Below are positions 42,825 to 55,556 of a stretch of 64,000 nucleotides of DNA, piece by piece; within the stretch, counting starts at the first letter, position 1, and each line of letters starts with the position of its first letter. The notes below the pieces were generated by a model, which was not told the DNA's origin, did no database searches, and saw only the letters and a list, made by a program, of their open reading frames with translations. A program made the translations under genes and the position numbers. The DNA is from Cutaneotrichosporon cavernicola (taxonomy: Eukaryota; Basidiomycota; Tremellomycetes; Trichosporonales; Trichosporonaceae): assembly GCF_030864355.1 (NCBI RefSeq), contig NC_083394.1, positions 1,240,001-1,304,000 on the forward strand. Reading direction: 5' to 3'.

Positions 42825-43768
42825 GCCTGCGCAGGCACAGACGTCATGTGGAACCTTTGGCGATGCGCGGATAAGGGGCGTGCGTCTGTTGGTCATTGTT
42901 TGGTGAGACTTGTGTACAGTACATTGGAATGTGGGCGCAGCATGTCTAGCACCTGTTGGCCAGTAAATTGAGGGACCTCGGGCAGGTCAGTCGTCACTGC
43001 AACTGGCCTGGTTTGGATCTCGGGGTGACGGGATGGCGCAACAGCAGATGGATTCCGCTCATTCCGCCGCGATGGCCGTGACTGAAGTCGAGGTATGCGC
43101 CTTGGGTAGAGCGTGTCGCGGGGACCAATTTCATGCTGATCTCAAAAGCAAAAGGAGTGAGAGGTCGTGGTGACGTGATCCTGATGTTGCCTGGCTGCTT
43201 CACAGGGCTAGGGGTAGCACAAACCGATTCCAGCATGGCATACATACAGCGGGAGGTAGATAGATTACAAGCCACTAGTGCTTGACATGGGAAGGAGAGA
43301 TGAACACAGCGGTGGTATTGTCCTTAATGCAAACCACTCACAGCGCCTGCCCGGAGTTTATCTGAATGGGGCCAGATATTTGCAGCCGTATACTCTTTGA
43401 AACATATTCTCTCCGTCTGCAATTCACGACTCGTCTCCAAACGCTCTGGATATGAAGCGTTGCGTGTGGACTTCCGGTGCATCTTCTCAAATGCAGAATC
43501 GGCGTAGCACGAGTGCATCTACGTGACGCCCAAACTGGAGGCAATGCCGCATTTGCCGAAAACTCCGAGGAACACTGTTCCTGACGGCGTCCTCCATCCT
43601 CCCTTTTGAACAGCACTGTGAACGTCGGCCAATTGACACCCCGTAGCAGCATGAACCTCCACCGCTCAGATTTCGGATCGCTCCGGTTTGCCAGGTTGGC
43701 AGCGTACCAGCGTACCACTGTACATCCTCTCCTCACTCATTCTAAACTCCAGTCACCAACCACACACG
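42825..43768. other. Intergenic, divergent; nothing recognised
   Basis: About 1 kb between gene C (minus) and the next plus-strand gene. Short ORFs on both strands lack coding character. Confidence 0.5.
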
Positions 43769-44728
43769 ATGGCCTCGGAAAACGCGGTTGCGGGTCCGTC
43801 CAAAGAGCGCGAGTCCAAGGCGCCCGAGCGCGTCCCCGTCAAGGGATACAACTACGAGGAGGACTATGAGCCCGACCACCCCCAGAAGCGGTACTACATC
43901 ACTGTGCCGTCGACGATGCTTGCGAGCACGCCGATGGCAATGGCGATCGGTTTCTTCCTCGGTGCGCGTAGGGGTGCCGTCAAGGCGCGCTTGCAGTTTT
44001 TGGCAGAGAACGCACACCGACAGCCCACTACCATCCAGGGATGGGTACGCTCCATGAAGGCATGGCTGACGGCAGTACTTCTACACCAAGACGCGCAATT
44101 ATCGCGTCTTCTTCGCTGCGTGCAAATATGGCGCGCGATATTCTTTGGGTCTTGGTGCTGCTGCGCTCGCATTCACTACGGCGGAGGAGTATATCGGATA
44201 CCGGCGCGAGAAGCACTTCCCAAAGGCGAGCGACGCATTCGCGACACCCGTTGATCCCAAGCGCACCAGCTGGCGCAAGGGCCCGCCACACATCGAAGAT
44301 GGGATGTTGGCGGGGAGCCTTCTGACTCTGTTCGCGGGTATGGCTTGTGAGTCTGACTGCGGGGGGTTACTGAGAGACTGGTGGCTATGGGCTGGAGCTG
44401 ACGCACAGACCGCCTGCCGAACCCCCTCCTCATCCGCGGCGTGCTGGTCGGATTCACGCTCGGATCTATCTTCTCCGCTGGCCTGATCGTGCAGGACAAG
44501 CTGGCGTACAGCATCAGGATGCGGAATGCGGCGGACGCGGCTGTCGAGGAGGTGCTCGAGGAGAACCCCGTACCAGACCGTCCGACCGAGAAGGAGCTGG
44601 AGAAGGCGGACGGGAAGGAGAAGGACGCGCCGGCGACTGGGACGAAGGAAGGTTCGGGGACAGAGCGGATGGGCTGGTTCGAGTGGGCGATGGACAAGGT
44701 CCGTCTCAAGGACGACAAGGACACATAG
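43769..44728 (+). CDS. Predicted multi-pass membrane protein, 288 aa
   Basis: Exons 43769-44044, 44076-44346 and 44409-44728; the first intron is 31 nt. A hydrophilic N-terminus ends YEPDHPQKRYYITVPS and is followed by a Gly/Ala helix with MAMAIGFFLGARRGAVKAR. Further weak hydrophobic segments are YGARYSLGLGAAALAFTT, AGSLLTLFAGMAY and RGVLVGFTLGSIFSAGL. The tail is Glu/Lys-rich (EEVLEENPVPDRPTEKELEK). Small-residue-rich helices spaced this way recall Tim17/22-like or related mitochondrial membrane proteins, but I see no definite signature. Its 3' end is convergent with the next gene, 42 bp apart. Confidence 0.75.
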
Positions 44729-44770
44729 ATATCATACACATGCATGGGGTCGTTGTACAGGCCAGTACCA

Positions 44771-45209
44771 CTAGGGCGCAGCATCGGAAAGGTCGAAGAG
44801 GTCGCCGAACTCTGCGGTCAGAAGGTTGGGGAAAACTGACGCACCGGCGTTCCAGCGGTCGACTATGTGTCCGTCGAACATATCGCGCGACTTGCGGCTC
44901 TTGGACAGCCACCCGGTGGTTAGCAACTGGTATCAGCTCTGCCTGATAGCAACTCACGTCGTTCACGGCGGGGCCGGCAGATTCCTCCTCGGGGGCGACA
45001 GGGTTGTTGCTGGCGACGGGGCCATCGTCGTCCTCGGTATCGGAGCCCTTGACTGGCGACGGGATGTCGGTCGTTGGCGCTGAGGTCGCGGAACTGGGAC
45101 CGGTGATGGGGGACTGAGGGACGCTATCGACTTCCATCGAGGCCTCTTGGGGAGCGTCTAAGCGGGCTGGTGTGCCGCGGTTGCTTGGTGGTGGTGTAAT
45201 GGTTCCCAT
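44771..45209 (-). CDS. Small acidic hypothetical protein, 124 aa
   Basis: Minus-strand exons 45209-44958, 44926-44845 and 44811-44771, introns 31 and 33 nt. The start is the first ATG (MGTITPPPSNRGTPARLD). The N-terminal two thirds are disordered, Ser/Pro/Asp-rich (PVKGSDTEDDDGPV). A conserved-looking C-terminal block reads LLTTGWLSKSRKSRDMFDG then HIVDRWNAEFGDLFDL. The charged, Trp-containing end could be a binding motif. I do not recognise the family. Confidence 0.7.
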
Positions 45210-45344
45210 CGAGGGTACGAGGGTGAGTGATGACGAAGTGTCAAGTTGACGAAACCAAGTGGAGGCCAACTTGTTGTTGCACCTTCCTCAGCCCTACAAT
45301 ACATCATCACCCTTCACTGCCCATCCGTTCTTTCAACACCAGCC

Positions 45345-46001
45345 ATGTCAGAACTCCAAACAACCACGCACCACACCGCCGTCGCCCCACCATTCCCCGG
45401 CGCACCAGCTTTCACATTCCACCTCACCCGCCTGGCGGACACGCTGTTCGTTTGGATCGGCGCGGCTGAGCGCGCCGAAGACGACCCGAAGCGTAACCTC
45501 GCGCAGGAGTGGGCTGTCGCCATGCCCAGCCGAGGGGTGAGTAGGCTGCTGATCCGAGAGCGAAAGCTGACGCCAGAACATCCCCGCTACCGCGACGCCA
45601 GTGTTCCGCCAGGGGGCGGGGGACACTGCGCTGCCTATGGCGCAGCGGCTTGGTGAGTCCTGTCTTGAAGGAAGACCAGGCTGTCTTCCTCTCCTTCCGC
45701 TCCCTCTCTCCCTTTCTCACCATCCTTTCTTCCCTTTGCCCTCCCACCACCCTCACCACCCCCTTACCCTCATACGTAACTCCTCCCCCAGTGCCACCCA
45801 CCACTACCAACGCTTATACCAGCCAAGCGCTTCCCACCCAACCAGATCCACCTGTCGCTCTCGCTCCCCGGCAGCCTGACGGCTACGTCTGGACCCAACC
45901 TCGACCCCTACGCCAGCAAGGCGCTGCTGGTCATGGAGAAGCGGCTCGTTGCATGGCTCACAGAGGTCGTCGGATCTACCCGTGCGCCCGTAAGCGCTTA
46001 A
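45345..46001 (+). CDS. Proteasome assembly chaperone 4 (Pba4/PAC4), 148 aa
   Basis: Exons 45345-45536, 45577-45652 and 45823-46001. TFHLTRLADTLFVWIGAAE, LAQEWAVAMPSRG, then a splice to LAKRFPPNQIHLSLSLPG and the closing LLVMEKRLVAWLTEVVG match PAC4-type proteins, which pair with PAC3/Pba3 to start alpha-ring assembly of the 20S proteasome. Length is typical. The second intron is 170 nt and C/T-rich. This is a divergent family, so some doubt remains about the exact name. Confidence 0.78.
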
Positions 46002-46509
46002 GGCGATTATCCCAATCTCCGTCTCGCAACTACGCAAGCTTTGCCTGCGTCACCAACATCCTGGCGGACTGGCGCGGTACACTCGCATCAAGCTGAAGAG
46101 TTCGATGCACGGAGTGCGCTTCCATCTCCATCCCTGACAGGTGGCGCTCAGGGCACACTGACAGTCGAACGACGATTACACGTTTTCGAAGCGCAACACG
46201 TTGGGATTGGGAGAACACTGCAAAAAGCCCTTACTGGGTGCTGTGCACACTATACCATGCATGTTGATACCTACTGCGACGGTGCTGACGTTGTGGGACT
46301 GGGTGGCGATGGGCGGTCGGCAACGGTACGGTGGTAAACTGGTGCCTGGCATGACGAGGCTCTTGCGCATTTGGCGCGTGGCGCGTCTCCGCAGAACTGA
46401 CAGACCAGGGCCACTTCGGACATCGCATCGTCCGACAATCCCTTTTGCCTCTCCTCCATCCAGCCTTATAACCTCCACTTCTTGCAGCTCTACTTCCCCA
46501 TCGCCCACC
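46002..46509. other. Intergenic, promoter of the sterol reductase gene
   Basis: About 500 bp; a weak AT-rich TTATAACC at about 46469 lies 40 bp upstream of the ERG24 ATG. Nothing else is seen. Confidence 0.45.
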
Positions 46510-48019
46510 ATGGCTCAGGAAAGAGAGATCACAACAACCATTACGGCAACGACGACAGTCAAGCTGCCGGCGGCGGCGCCCAAGAGCTACGCCGAGCTCA
46601 ACCCGCGCCTCAAGCCCACGGAGTTCTTTGGGCCTGTTGGGGGCTTCGTTCTCACTTTCGTCACTCCCATCGTCGCGTACGGTCTCTTCTACGGCTGCAA
46701 TGAGGTGACGGGGTGCAGCGTCCCGCCCACCCGCAACTTCTTGCAGTGGATCGGTGACTGGCCATCCAGTGCTGGCGCGCTGTGGGAGTGGAAGGCTGCC
46801 GGCGTCTACCTCGCATGGTATATGTGGACGGTACTGTGCTGGAACATCCTCCCTGGCGAGTGGATCGAGGGCACCCTCCTCCGCGACGGCACACGCAAAA
46901 AGTACAAGATGAACGGCAACGGTGAGCACTCTGTGGAACGCGCTGACCCCAGGCCTTTGGACATTGATCCTCACCCTCGGCATCACTGCTGGTGTCATCG
47001 CGCAGCCTGGCGGCATTGCTGCCCTTGCATGGCTCAACGACCACTTTGTGCCCCTCGTCTCGGCCTCGATTGCCATGTGCACCTTCCAGGCCATGTTTGT
47101 CTACGTCTACTCGTTCTTCTCTGGCGAGCTCCTCGCGTACCAGGGCAACAGCGGCAACTTCTTCTATGACGTGAGCAAGACCTTGGCACCGCTGACCCCA
47201 GTTCTGGATGGGCCGCCCGCTCAACCCCACGTTCCCCGGCTTCCCGACTTTTGACATCAAGACTTTCAACGAGGTGCGCCCCGGCATTATCGGCTGGGTG
47301 ATGCTCAACATTGGCTTTGCGTGCGCGCAGTACGAGCGCCTCGGGCGCGTCACCAACTCGATGTGGCTCGTCGTCCTCTTCCAGGGCTGGTACTCGATCG
47401 ACTGTCTGCTCGTCGAATCGTCGATCCTCCAGCAGATGGACATTACCACCGACGGCTTCGGCTTCATGCTCAGCTTTGGTGACCTCACCTGGGTCCCCTT
47501 CAGCTACACCGTGCAGGCGCGCTACCTCGTCTTTGCGCCGAACGACCTCTCGCTCGTTGCCTGCGGGCTCATCGTCGCCCTCGAGGTCCTTGGCCAGTAC
47601 ATCTTCCGCGTGGCCAACAACGAGAAGTCCGAGTTCCGCAGCGGTCGCAACCCCAAGAACCTCAAGTTTATGGAGACCAAGCGCGGCACCAAGCTTCTCA
47701 CCTCGGGCTGGTGGGGCCTCTCGCGTCACCCCGTGAGTTCCAGCTACGATGTTGAGGGCTAGCTGACAGCAGAACTACTTTGGCGACTGGATCATGGCGT
47801 GGGCATGGTGCCTCCCGACCGGCTTCAGCACCCCCATCCCCTACTTCTACGTCATCTACTTTGCCATTCTCCTCGCCCACCGCCAGATGCGTGACGACGA
47901 GGCGTGCAAGGAGAAGTACGGCAAGGACTGGGAGACCTACTGCAAGAAGGTCCCATACAAGATCATCCCCTATGTCGTGAGCTCAAATTCCTTGTGTACC
48001 TAGCTGACACCAGTACTAA
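46510..48019 (+). CDS. ERG24: Delta(14)-sterol reductase (ERG24 family), 456 aa
   Basis: Exons 46510-46921, 46953-47170, 47202-47732, 47773-47976 and 48014-48019; the first two introns are 31 nt and the last coding exon is only TAC TAA. The [22 protein letters not shown] start with a GC-x-PP segment is of C-14 reductase type rather than ERG4. Later motifs are [31 protein letters not shown] and the end [22 protein letters not shown]. The enzyme reduces the C14-15 double bond in ergosterol synthesis with NADPH, in the ER membrane. The tiny final exon restores the family's PYVY ending. A lamin-B-receptor-like extra N-terminus is absent. Confidence 0.9.
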
Positions 48020-48283
48020 ACTAAACTAGCACCGACTATAGTGTACTAGATCCAGGTGGTAGACTATACTATCGTAGTATGCATCTAGCATATACCCCGT
48101 TCTGGATCTTTGCCACTTTGATAGCTTGCTCGTCGCTGAGGTGATAGATGTTGTGTGAGAGCAGCCTCCACCACTGGTCACAACAATCGCCACCGGAATT
48201 TTGGTTCCGGCCTTGCCTCCACCCAATACTCCAACTACAACTCGATCAGCAACTTGTTACTAAACCATCCACTGTACGTCAAA

Positions 48284-50102
48284 ATGGCGCCAGCACCATC
48301 ACGCACAACCAAGGCAGTGCAGCGTGCTCCGCCTCCGCAGGCGAGCAAGACACGACATCGCATCGGCAAGCCCGGTGCCGCGGTGGCGGACAGCGACAGC
48401 GACGATGACGAGGAGACGCTCGAGATCCCGAAGCGCGCGGCGCCCGTCAAGCTCGAAGCGGGTCTTGTTGCCGGCGGAGCAGGGCGTGTGCTCAAATCGG
48501 ATGTAATCAAGATGGATCTGTCCAAGGCCAAGCTCGACGGCGGTGTGAAGCATGGTGCGTTCAGCTGTAACCTGTACACTGCAGCTTCAGCTGACGGCAG
48601 ACATCGGCGAGGAGAGCGAGAGCGAGAGCGAGGACGAATCCGAGGATGAGACGAAGCCGGTTTTCAGGAAACCTGGTGCTTCAGCCCCAGAACCAGAGTC
48701 TAGCGAGTACGAGACGGAGTCGGAGGAGGAGAGTGAGGAGGAGAAACCGGCATTCCGGCCGATGTTTGTTTCCAAGTGAGTCCTCAGCTGGCGTGATTGT
48801 GATGAGCTGACACCAGAACTGCGCGCAAGACGGTGACGGCGGACATGGCGGCCAAGGAAGCTGAGGATGCGGAGAAGCGGGCCGAGGAGGAAAGGGAGCA
48901 GCGCAAGCTCGACTCAAGGGAGCTGGCGGGCGAGACTATCCGCCGAGAACTGGCAGAGAGTGAGTCGGCCTACATTGTAACATCCGACCTGACAAACAGA
49001 AGAGGTCTCGTCGGACCTCATTCCAGACGTGGACGACACGGACGGCCTGGACCCAGAGGGCGAGTTCGACGCCTGGCGTGCACGCGAGCTCGCTCGCCTC
49101 CTGCGCGAGAAGGAGAAGCAGGCTGCGGAGGACGCCGAGCAGGCCGAGATTGAGCGCCGCCGCGCAATGCCCGAAGATATCCGCATGGCCGAGGACATGG
49201 CATATGCCGAGGCCTCTCGCGCCAAAGAAAAACCCCAGATGGGCTTCCTCCAGAAATACTACCACAAAGGTGCGTTCCACCAGGACGACGACAACGAGCT
49301 CCTCAACCGCGACTACACGGCGGCAACCGAGAGCCAGGTGGACATGGCTTCTCTACCCAGTGTCCTACAAGTACGCGACTACGGCAAAGCCAGTCGATCG
49401 AAATACACCCACCTCACGGACCAGGACACGTCGTCTGGTGGGTGGGGTACGGCACACCAGGCCTTCGGGCGACCCAGCGACCAGGTCAACCAAGGCGGCA
49501 CGGGGTGCTGGAACTGTGGCGGCGACCATATGCGTAGCGACTGTCCGGTCGCCGAGGACATGGGTAACCCCAACGACCTTGGAATGATTGATGGTGTGCG
49601 GATCCCTGGTCTGGCGGAGAAACAGGCTGCCGAGCGCGGATTTGGACGTGGGAGGGGACGCGGTGGTGCGCGAGGCGGTATGGGCCGCGGTGCGGGGAGA
49701 GGCGGGATCACGGGCGCTAATACCGCCCCGCTGGCGACTAGTCGGGCTTGGGGCGATGGCGGGGAGCGGAAGCGTCCGCGCGAGGAGGAAGGCGAGGGAC
49801 GTCGTGAGCGGCCGCGCTATAGTGACCGGGAGCGCGAGCGGGAGCGCGATCGCGACCGTGGGCGGGATCGGGACGACAGCAGGCGCGATGGCAGGCGCGA
49901 CGACAGGCGCGATGGCAGGCGCGACGACAGGCGCGACGACAGCAGGCGTGAGCGAGATGACCGACGGGACGACCGAGACCGCGACCGCGACCGTGGAGAC
50001 AGGCGGCGCGATGACCGTGACCGTGACCGTGAGCGCGATCGTGAGCGCGATAGTGGACGGCGCCGTAGCCGCAGCCCGCGACGCGACCGTGACAGGCGCT
50101 GA
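48284..50102 (+). CDS. MFAP1-like splicing factor with zinc knuckle and RD tail, 563 aa
   Basis: Exons 48284-48554, 48601-48775, 48817-48959 and 49000-50102. The MFAP1 core is clear: acidic ESESESEDESEDE and EYETESEEESEEEKP blocks, then DVDDTDGLDPEGEFDAWRAR, ERRRAMPEDIRMAEDMAYA and MGFLQKYYHKGAFHQDD to KYTHLTDQDTSS. MFAP1 belongs to the spliceosomal B complex. After the core come CWNCGGDHMRSDC, a CCHC zinc knuckle, an RGG-like region and about 120 residues of Arg/Asp-rich repeats ending SRSPRRDRDRR. Animal MFAP1 lacks such a tail, so this end may add RNA binding. A tandem duplication underlies RRDGRRDD (about 49870-49950). Confidence 0.88.
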
Positions 50103-50387
50103 TGTACGCTGTATGACGCGAGGTGGTGGATCATGCATGTTGACTGCTGAGCTCGGAACTCGGACCATTGAGGCTAAGACACTGAGGCACAAGCATGAGT
50201 GAGCAAAGTTGTCCGGCGTCGACCGGGATGCACTGTACGTGCTGTGGTGCGGCGTCGTACGTGTCGTGCACTGAAGCTCCGGTCGGAGTATCAGTGGAGC
50301 ACCGAGTCATGTCGACCGATTTAGCCACTAGCCACGCTGATGCGACGAGATAGAGAGTGGAGCTGGCTGTAAGGTTTGAGCGCATGG

Positions 50388-50460
50388 CTGGACCGACTTG
50401 TGTCTCCACTCCACACCTACGCTGACTGGACCAGCTTATGTCTCCACTCCACACCTACGC
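50388..50460. repeat. Two-copy ~38-bp tandem repeat
   Basis: CTGGACCGACTTGTGTCTCC at 50388 and CTGGACCAGCTTATGTCTCC at about 50426 each continue with ACTCCACACCTACGC. Confidence 0.8.
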
Positions 50461-53400
50461 ATTGGACTGGCGACAGTTCTGACGAGCCGACGCCGGTAGC
50501 AGCGAACAGTAAAGGAGCGTACAGAGCGGAGCGTACAGACCCAAGAACTACCCAGAAGTGTCCAGCACCAAGAACCGTGGACCTCTCCACCGTTCCCCAC
50601 GGGGCGAAAGGATTCGTCTGTTTGGGTTTACAGCACCTGTTGGACATTACGTGCCTTGAACCTCACTGGCATTCCCCGCCCTGCCACTAATTGTGACGTT
50701 CACGTGGTACGTGGTGGGGCTCACGGCTCAAGATATGACTCTCACCGCCACGCAAGACTTGCGAAGAAGCCACCGGACGAAGAGAAGATGTTGATACGAG
50801 TCATCCAGTGAAGATGCTTATAACGCCAATACCTGGATAGTGACAATTGACCAGATTCAACTGGACTTGGCATTCGCCCATCGAGACTGGACCGTGACGA
50901 TAGAAATCTGCGCTCAGCCATCCGCGCGTCGTGGAAAGCATTACGTGGCTCAGCCATCCGTCGTCGTGGAAATCAGTACATGGCTTGTTCAGCCGTCAGC
51001 CGGCAGTCAGCCTCACACGTTTCAACTCGCAAATGGCGGCCCAACTGTCCCGCAGTTTCAGCGCGCGAGGTACGGAGAATGAGCTACTGATTCAGCGGAC
51101 CAGTTACTGGGAAGATGAGAGGAACTAATAGGAACTGGGAGGAACTGGAGTGAGTCCGAGGTAAGAGGTACTGGGTCGGAGGCGTGATGGTTCACGCTTG
51201 TTCCTATTCTTATGCTTGAAGATGTGTGCGTCAGTGCAAACGTGGGAGCAAAGAAGGCATATCTGGATGTGACTGCTCTCGGCTAGCTCAGAGCGCCTGC
51301 AGGTCAAGGTCGAGGGCGAGGGCGAGGGCGAGGTCAACCCAACAGCTTGGGTAAGGTGAGAGATTCATTGGCCCGAGCAAGACGCCCGCGAGATAAGCGG
51401 TATGGCGATAGGTGCGGCACATGCGGTTCAGGTGTAGGCTAGTGTGTGAGAAGCAGGTCCGAGAAGCTTGGCACAAGACATGTGCTGGTCCGCGTGGTAC
51501 CCTCTACACTACACATAGACCCGAATCACAGCATCGACACGGAGAGGAAGATAGGAATCACGGCATGGCTGTGAGTGAGTTGCCGGCATGATCGTCGAGG
51601 CATGCAGCTTTGAGCAACAAAAATGCAGCTGGTAGATGACAAACGGGAGCGGAAAGGCATGTTGCAGCGCAACGCCCGGTCAAGGCAACGCCCGGACCCG
51701 GACGGGGACGGCTGGACGGCTGACAGCTCCTCGTTCCTCATGCAGCCAAGCCAAACGTTTGGGCAAGGTGATCCTAACCGAGACCGGAGAGTGGGATATC
51801 CTTCCAAGCCACTTCCAAGCCACATCATTACCGTCAGAGTCAGATGTCAGACCCGGCACCCGTCCCGCTTTACGGGTCAGCGTCACTTAAGCTCAGACTG
51901 GGTTTCGTACGTCTTTTATGTGCTGTGCGCTGGTACTAACCACCTCCCTGATACGCACGCTATTGGAATTACGGGAGTGGTTTCCCGCGTTTGCTGTTGT
52001 GCGCACATCCCGAGTACGAGTATGTGCCTACTTCTCGTTCCTGAGATTTTCTCCGAAATCCATGTACTGTACCTGGATCAAAGCTCTCTGCGCGCAATGC
52101 AATGCAATGGATACAACCTTTTTGGGTTCGTCGAGACTTATGCATCAAGGCTCCGACTGGATGATGGCTACTTGTCAAAAAAGCTCCTGCTCCCCTTGGG
52201 AGGATATACGCTGAATAGTAAGCACCTTTTCATAAACCAAATGTCGACGTACATGAACTTTGGGTCGACGACTGGGTGCTCTCCCTTGTCGCTAATGATG
52301 CGGTTCGTCACCTCGAGCGCTGGACCATTGCCACATCTGTATGTGTGTGAGCGTATTGTAGAGCGGGGAAACCTATATCCGGAGGGACACGGTCAACCAA
52401 AGCCAACGTTGACCAACTAGTCTGGAGCACGTTCACATCAGCCATCTCCGAGACAATGAGCCGTGAGGCACTGACCATGCCGCGCACACGGGAACCACCA
52501 CCAACACACCTTCCCTGTTTTCCGGGACTACCAGCGTCACTCTACGCAGGGGTTGAGGCACTTGTGAGAACCGAGAATTTTTGTCACAGAAAAACGAGCA
52601 ACCACTGTACATGGGTTGGGCAGTATGAGGCAGGAGGTAGGTCGGTCAACAGGGCGCCATGTGCGGATGCACCGGCTACGCCGGTACGCAGGGCCTGTGA
52701 ATGTGACAGTGTGATAGATGTGCACCGCCTCATGTCTCATGTGGACCGTTATCGGGTTGTGTGGATTGGATTGTTTGTCGTCTTGGATCTGGTTGCGTCT
52801 CTTGGAGCGTGGAGGGGGAGGGATTGGAGCCGAGGTTGGAAGAAGGGACGGCTGGCGTGGAGACGAGGACCAGACTATCCGGGGCAGGTCTAGACATGGC
52901 TAGCGATCGAGCGAGGTCTTGGCCCAGCTCCCAGTTCCAACGACCCCCTCTCCAACAGCGCCTGCGCATCCAAGCGAGGAGACAAGAGGGAGGAGAGAGG
53001 AGCTCCACAAGCGCAGTAGGAGCTTGGCTTGGCACGTTCCAAAACACAATGTGACGCATAAGGGATGCTCCCACGACTCAGGAGGGATCGACCATGTGCG
53101 CCAATGTGACGCCAGAAGAAGACGAGATGGACAATTGGACAAACAAACAAACAAGGCGCGCCAGGCTAAACTATAAATGACTCACTGCCGGAAGATGCGC
53201 TCAAATGGCCAGCACTCGACTGCGCCGCCCTGGATCGCGCACTCGTATTGCTTTATCGCAAACAGATGACATGGGTTGGGTAGTGCCGGGTCGAGAGAGT
53301 CTAGTCGGGACATTGCTGCGGTGAGTGCCTGCGCGCGCAGATTGGGCAGGTGGGAGCGTACTTTGTGCCATGCTATTTGCGTGACAGACCTATCCACAAT

Positions 53401-53522
53401 TGGATGTCGAGTGATGGAGTTGGGATCGAGTGTTGCAAAGTGGAGGTGTTGCTGGAAACGAGAGAATCATGGATAGCATTGATGACGCATGACGCAGTAT
53501 TCAGCCCAGGTTGATTATAAAA

Positions 53523-53630
53523 ATAGGATTAAGCAAATTATGTATTGCCCTTAATGAGAGTTAGAAATAGGATTATGAATAGGCTTAAGCGAATTGTGGA
53601 ATGCGGTTAATGATTTGTTTGAATCATTAC
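53523..53630. repeat. AT-rich ~56-bp duplication
   Basis: ATAGGATTAAGCAAATT (from 53523) and ATAGGCTTAAGCGAATTG (from about 53579) start two diverged copies with TTAATGA near each end. It is the most AT-rich spot in the window. Confidence 0.7.
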
Positions 53631-55556
53631 GTCCTTAACCTTCAGGTAACCATAGTGCAATAAATCTGTGATCATCCGATCGCGTTTGGACTGTGCTCAT
53701 GTTGAGACTCAAAATACAGTTGACGCGACGCGTTTGTCGCGTCCATTCTGAAAAAGCAGAGCGCTGGTATGCGCTGTAACTATACATTACCGGTATTACC
53801 GTGTAATACATTGATCTCACCCGACTGTCCGACTGACCAACTGTCAGGCAAATAGCTAAAGAACGGGAAGAGCAGGAACGAGATTCCGGCATAGACGGCC
53901 CAAAAACACCTTCTTGGCGCTCTGAATGGTCTCCCGTCGTCTGGTCGGATAGGCAGCGCTTTGATTCCTGCCGCGGTAGATTTCCCATTCCCATTCCCAC
54001 CCATGCCTCGGATGCCTCGGATGCCACACCATGCCGTCTACAGGTCCACAGGTCCACAGGTCCACAACAAAGAGTACATACTCCCACCTTGGAGCATACA
54101 GTCTAAAAAGGAAACGGCGTTACTTACAGGGAGGTGAGGACAGGGGGACTTGAGCACAAATCTCTCAATGGAGTGCGTAACTCATGTCCACGAGCCTGAT
54201 GCTGGAACCAAACCTTGCATCGTCAGCTCTGTAGTGCAGGCGGACAGGCGGAGGAGAAGACAGGCGGAGGAGCGGCCGCCGCTGCACCTGCTGCTCTGCC
54301 GGGCCCATATTGACGGGGACAAGTCGCTGACACGTCGCCGACAAGACTTATGAGGGCAAGGTGAGGTGCGGCCTCTTTATCTCGTTCCCCATCGCAGTTG
54401 CACCTAAACACTTTTCTCAACATCGCATCACCTCTTCACGTCATACATTATAGCGATAGGGGCGTTTTTTGTCCTCAATTCCTCTTCATCCCCCATCGCC
54501 CTTGATTCCATCACACGGCTCGGTACATATTTATCATTCACCGACCACGATCGCCCATTCAACTTTGCGATCCGCAATCTCCATTCATATTCATACCGCC
54601 CAAACTTTGTATCCCTCCGGCACCCCTACCAACCTAATCGTGCGCTTCCACAAGTCTGCTTCCACTTGGATAGAGTCTATTCTCCGATCTCAACCTCCGA
54701 CTACGGGCCCGGCTTGCATAGCTTGAATTGAGTTATTGCATTGCGCATCAAGGCCATAACGCCACGGTATCGGCCATCCCCCAACGCCCAATTCAACACG
54801 CACGGTCTTGACCGAATCCCCGACTCGCTCGATCTGTAGAGCCGAGTGCGCCATCCCATCATCGGCCAGGTCCCCGCTCCCTGTCTCGCGCGACACGGTC
54901 TCGGTCCTCGGTCCCGGATCGAGACTCTTGAGATCAAGCCTCTTATTCCTCCCTATTCGGAACGGAAGTGGCTGTCTTGGATCTGGATATTCGCCGAGTC
55001 GGGTATTGAGGATTTTCGATTGAATTCAAGTATTGCCTTGTGGCTTAAGGGGTTTAACAAAAGGAGGGACGAATCCGGTTGGTATAAGGAAACGGGAATT
55101 TTCAAAGTGGCTTGAATACCTGAATACCTGAAATACCCTTTAGCCCGCTTCCGCGGATTGTCACCTCTTTAGACTAGTCCAAGCCATTAAACCAGGACAA
55201 AGCCTTTGACCTTGATCCTTGATCTCTTGGATCCTGGTCATCTACTTTCCTCTCTCTCTCATCCCTCACCTCGACGCGCTCCTGCTGTCGCTCCTACTCC
55301 TACTCCTACTCCTACTCCTCCTCCTCCTCTGCTCTCATTCCAACTCTTTCCATTGCAACAGGTTTGCACCTCAATCTTCCTACTCAGTAAGTCATCATCA
55401 ACACGGTCAGCCCATTACCCCATAAACAACTGGCATGCATGCTGACTCTCTCAGGCTGCCGGCTCTGTTTACATATCATATCGACATACTCTTCCACTTG
55501 TCACTAGCGCTTTCATAGCTGTTTCCTTTCCACTTGTTCCATCCCTCTTGTTCACC

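Larger units (their letters stand above)
50103..55556. other. 5.4-kb region without a convincing gene
   Basis: The longest gene-poor interval in the window. The longest ORF (51623-52420, plus) starts MQLVDDKRERKG and has mixed, non-biased codons with no domain; I do not accept it as a gene. There are local duplications (50388-50460; 53523-53630), a GGGCGA/GAGGTC run at about 51305-51340 and a (TCCTAC)n tract at about 55288-55325. The part after about 55200 is C/T-rich and may be the leader of the next gene. Most of it looks like neutral or heterochromatin-like sequence. No tRNA was found. Confidence 0.5.

Noticed and set aside
42767..42847. Upstream ATG (42847) for gene C
   Set aside because: A TATAAAT box lies between it and the ATG at 42766, so it is likely outside the transcript.
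51623..52420. 265-codon plus-strand ORF
   Set aside because: No codon bias, no domain, mixed composition; probably chance in the gene desert.
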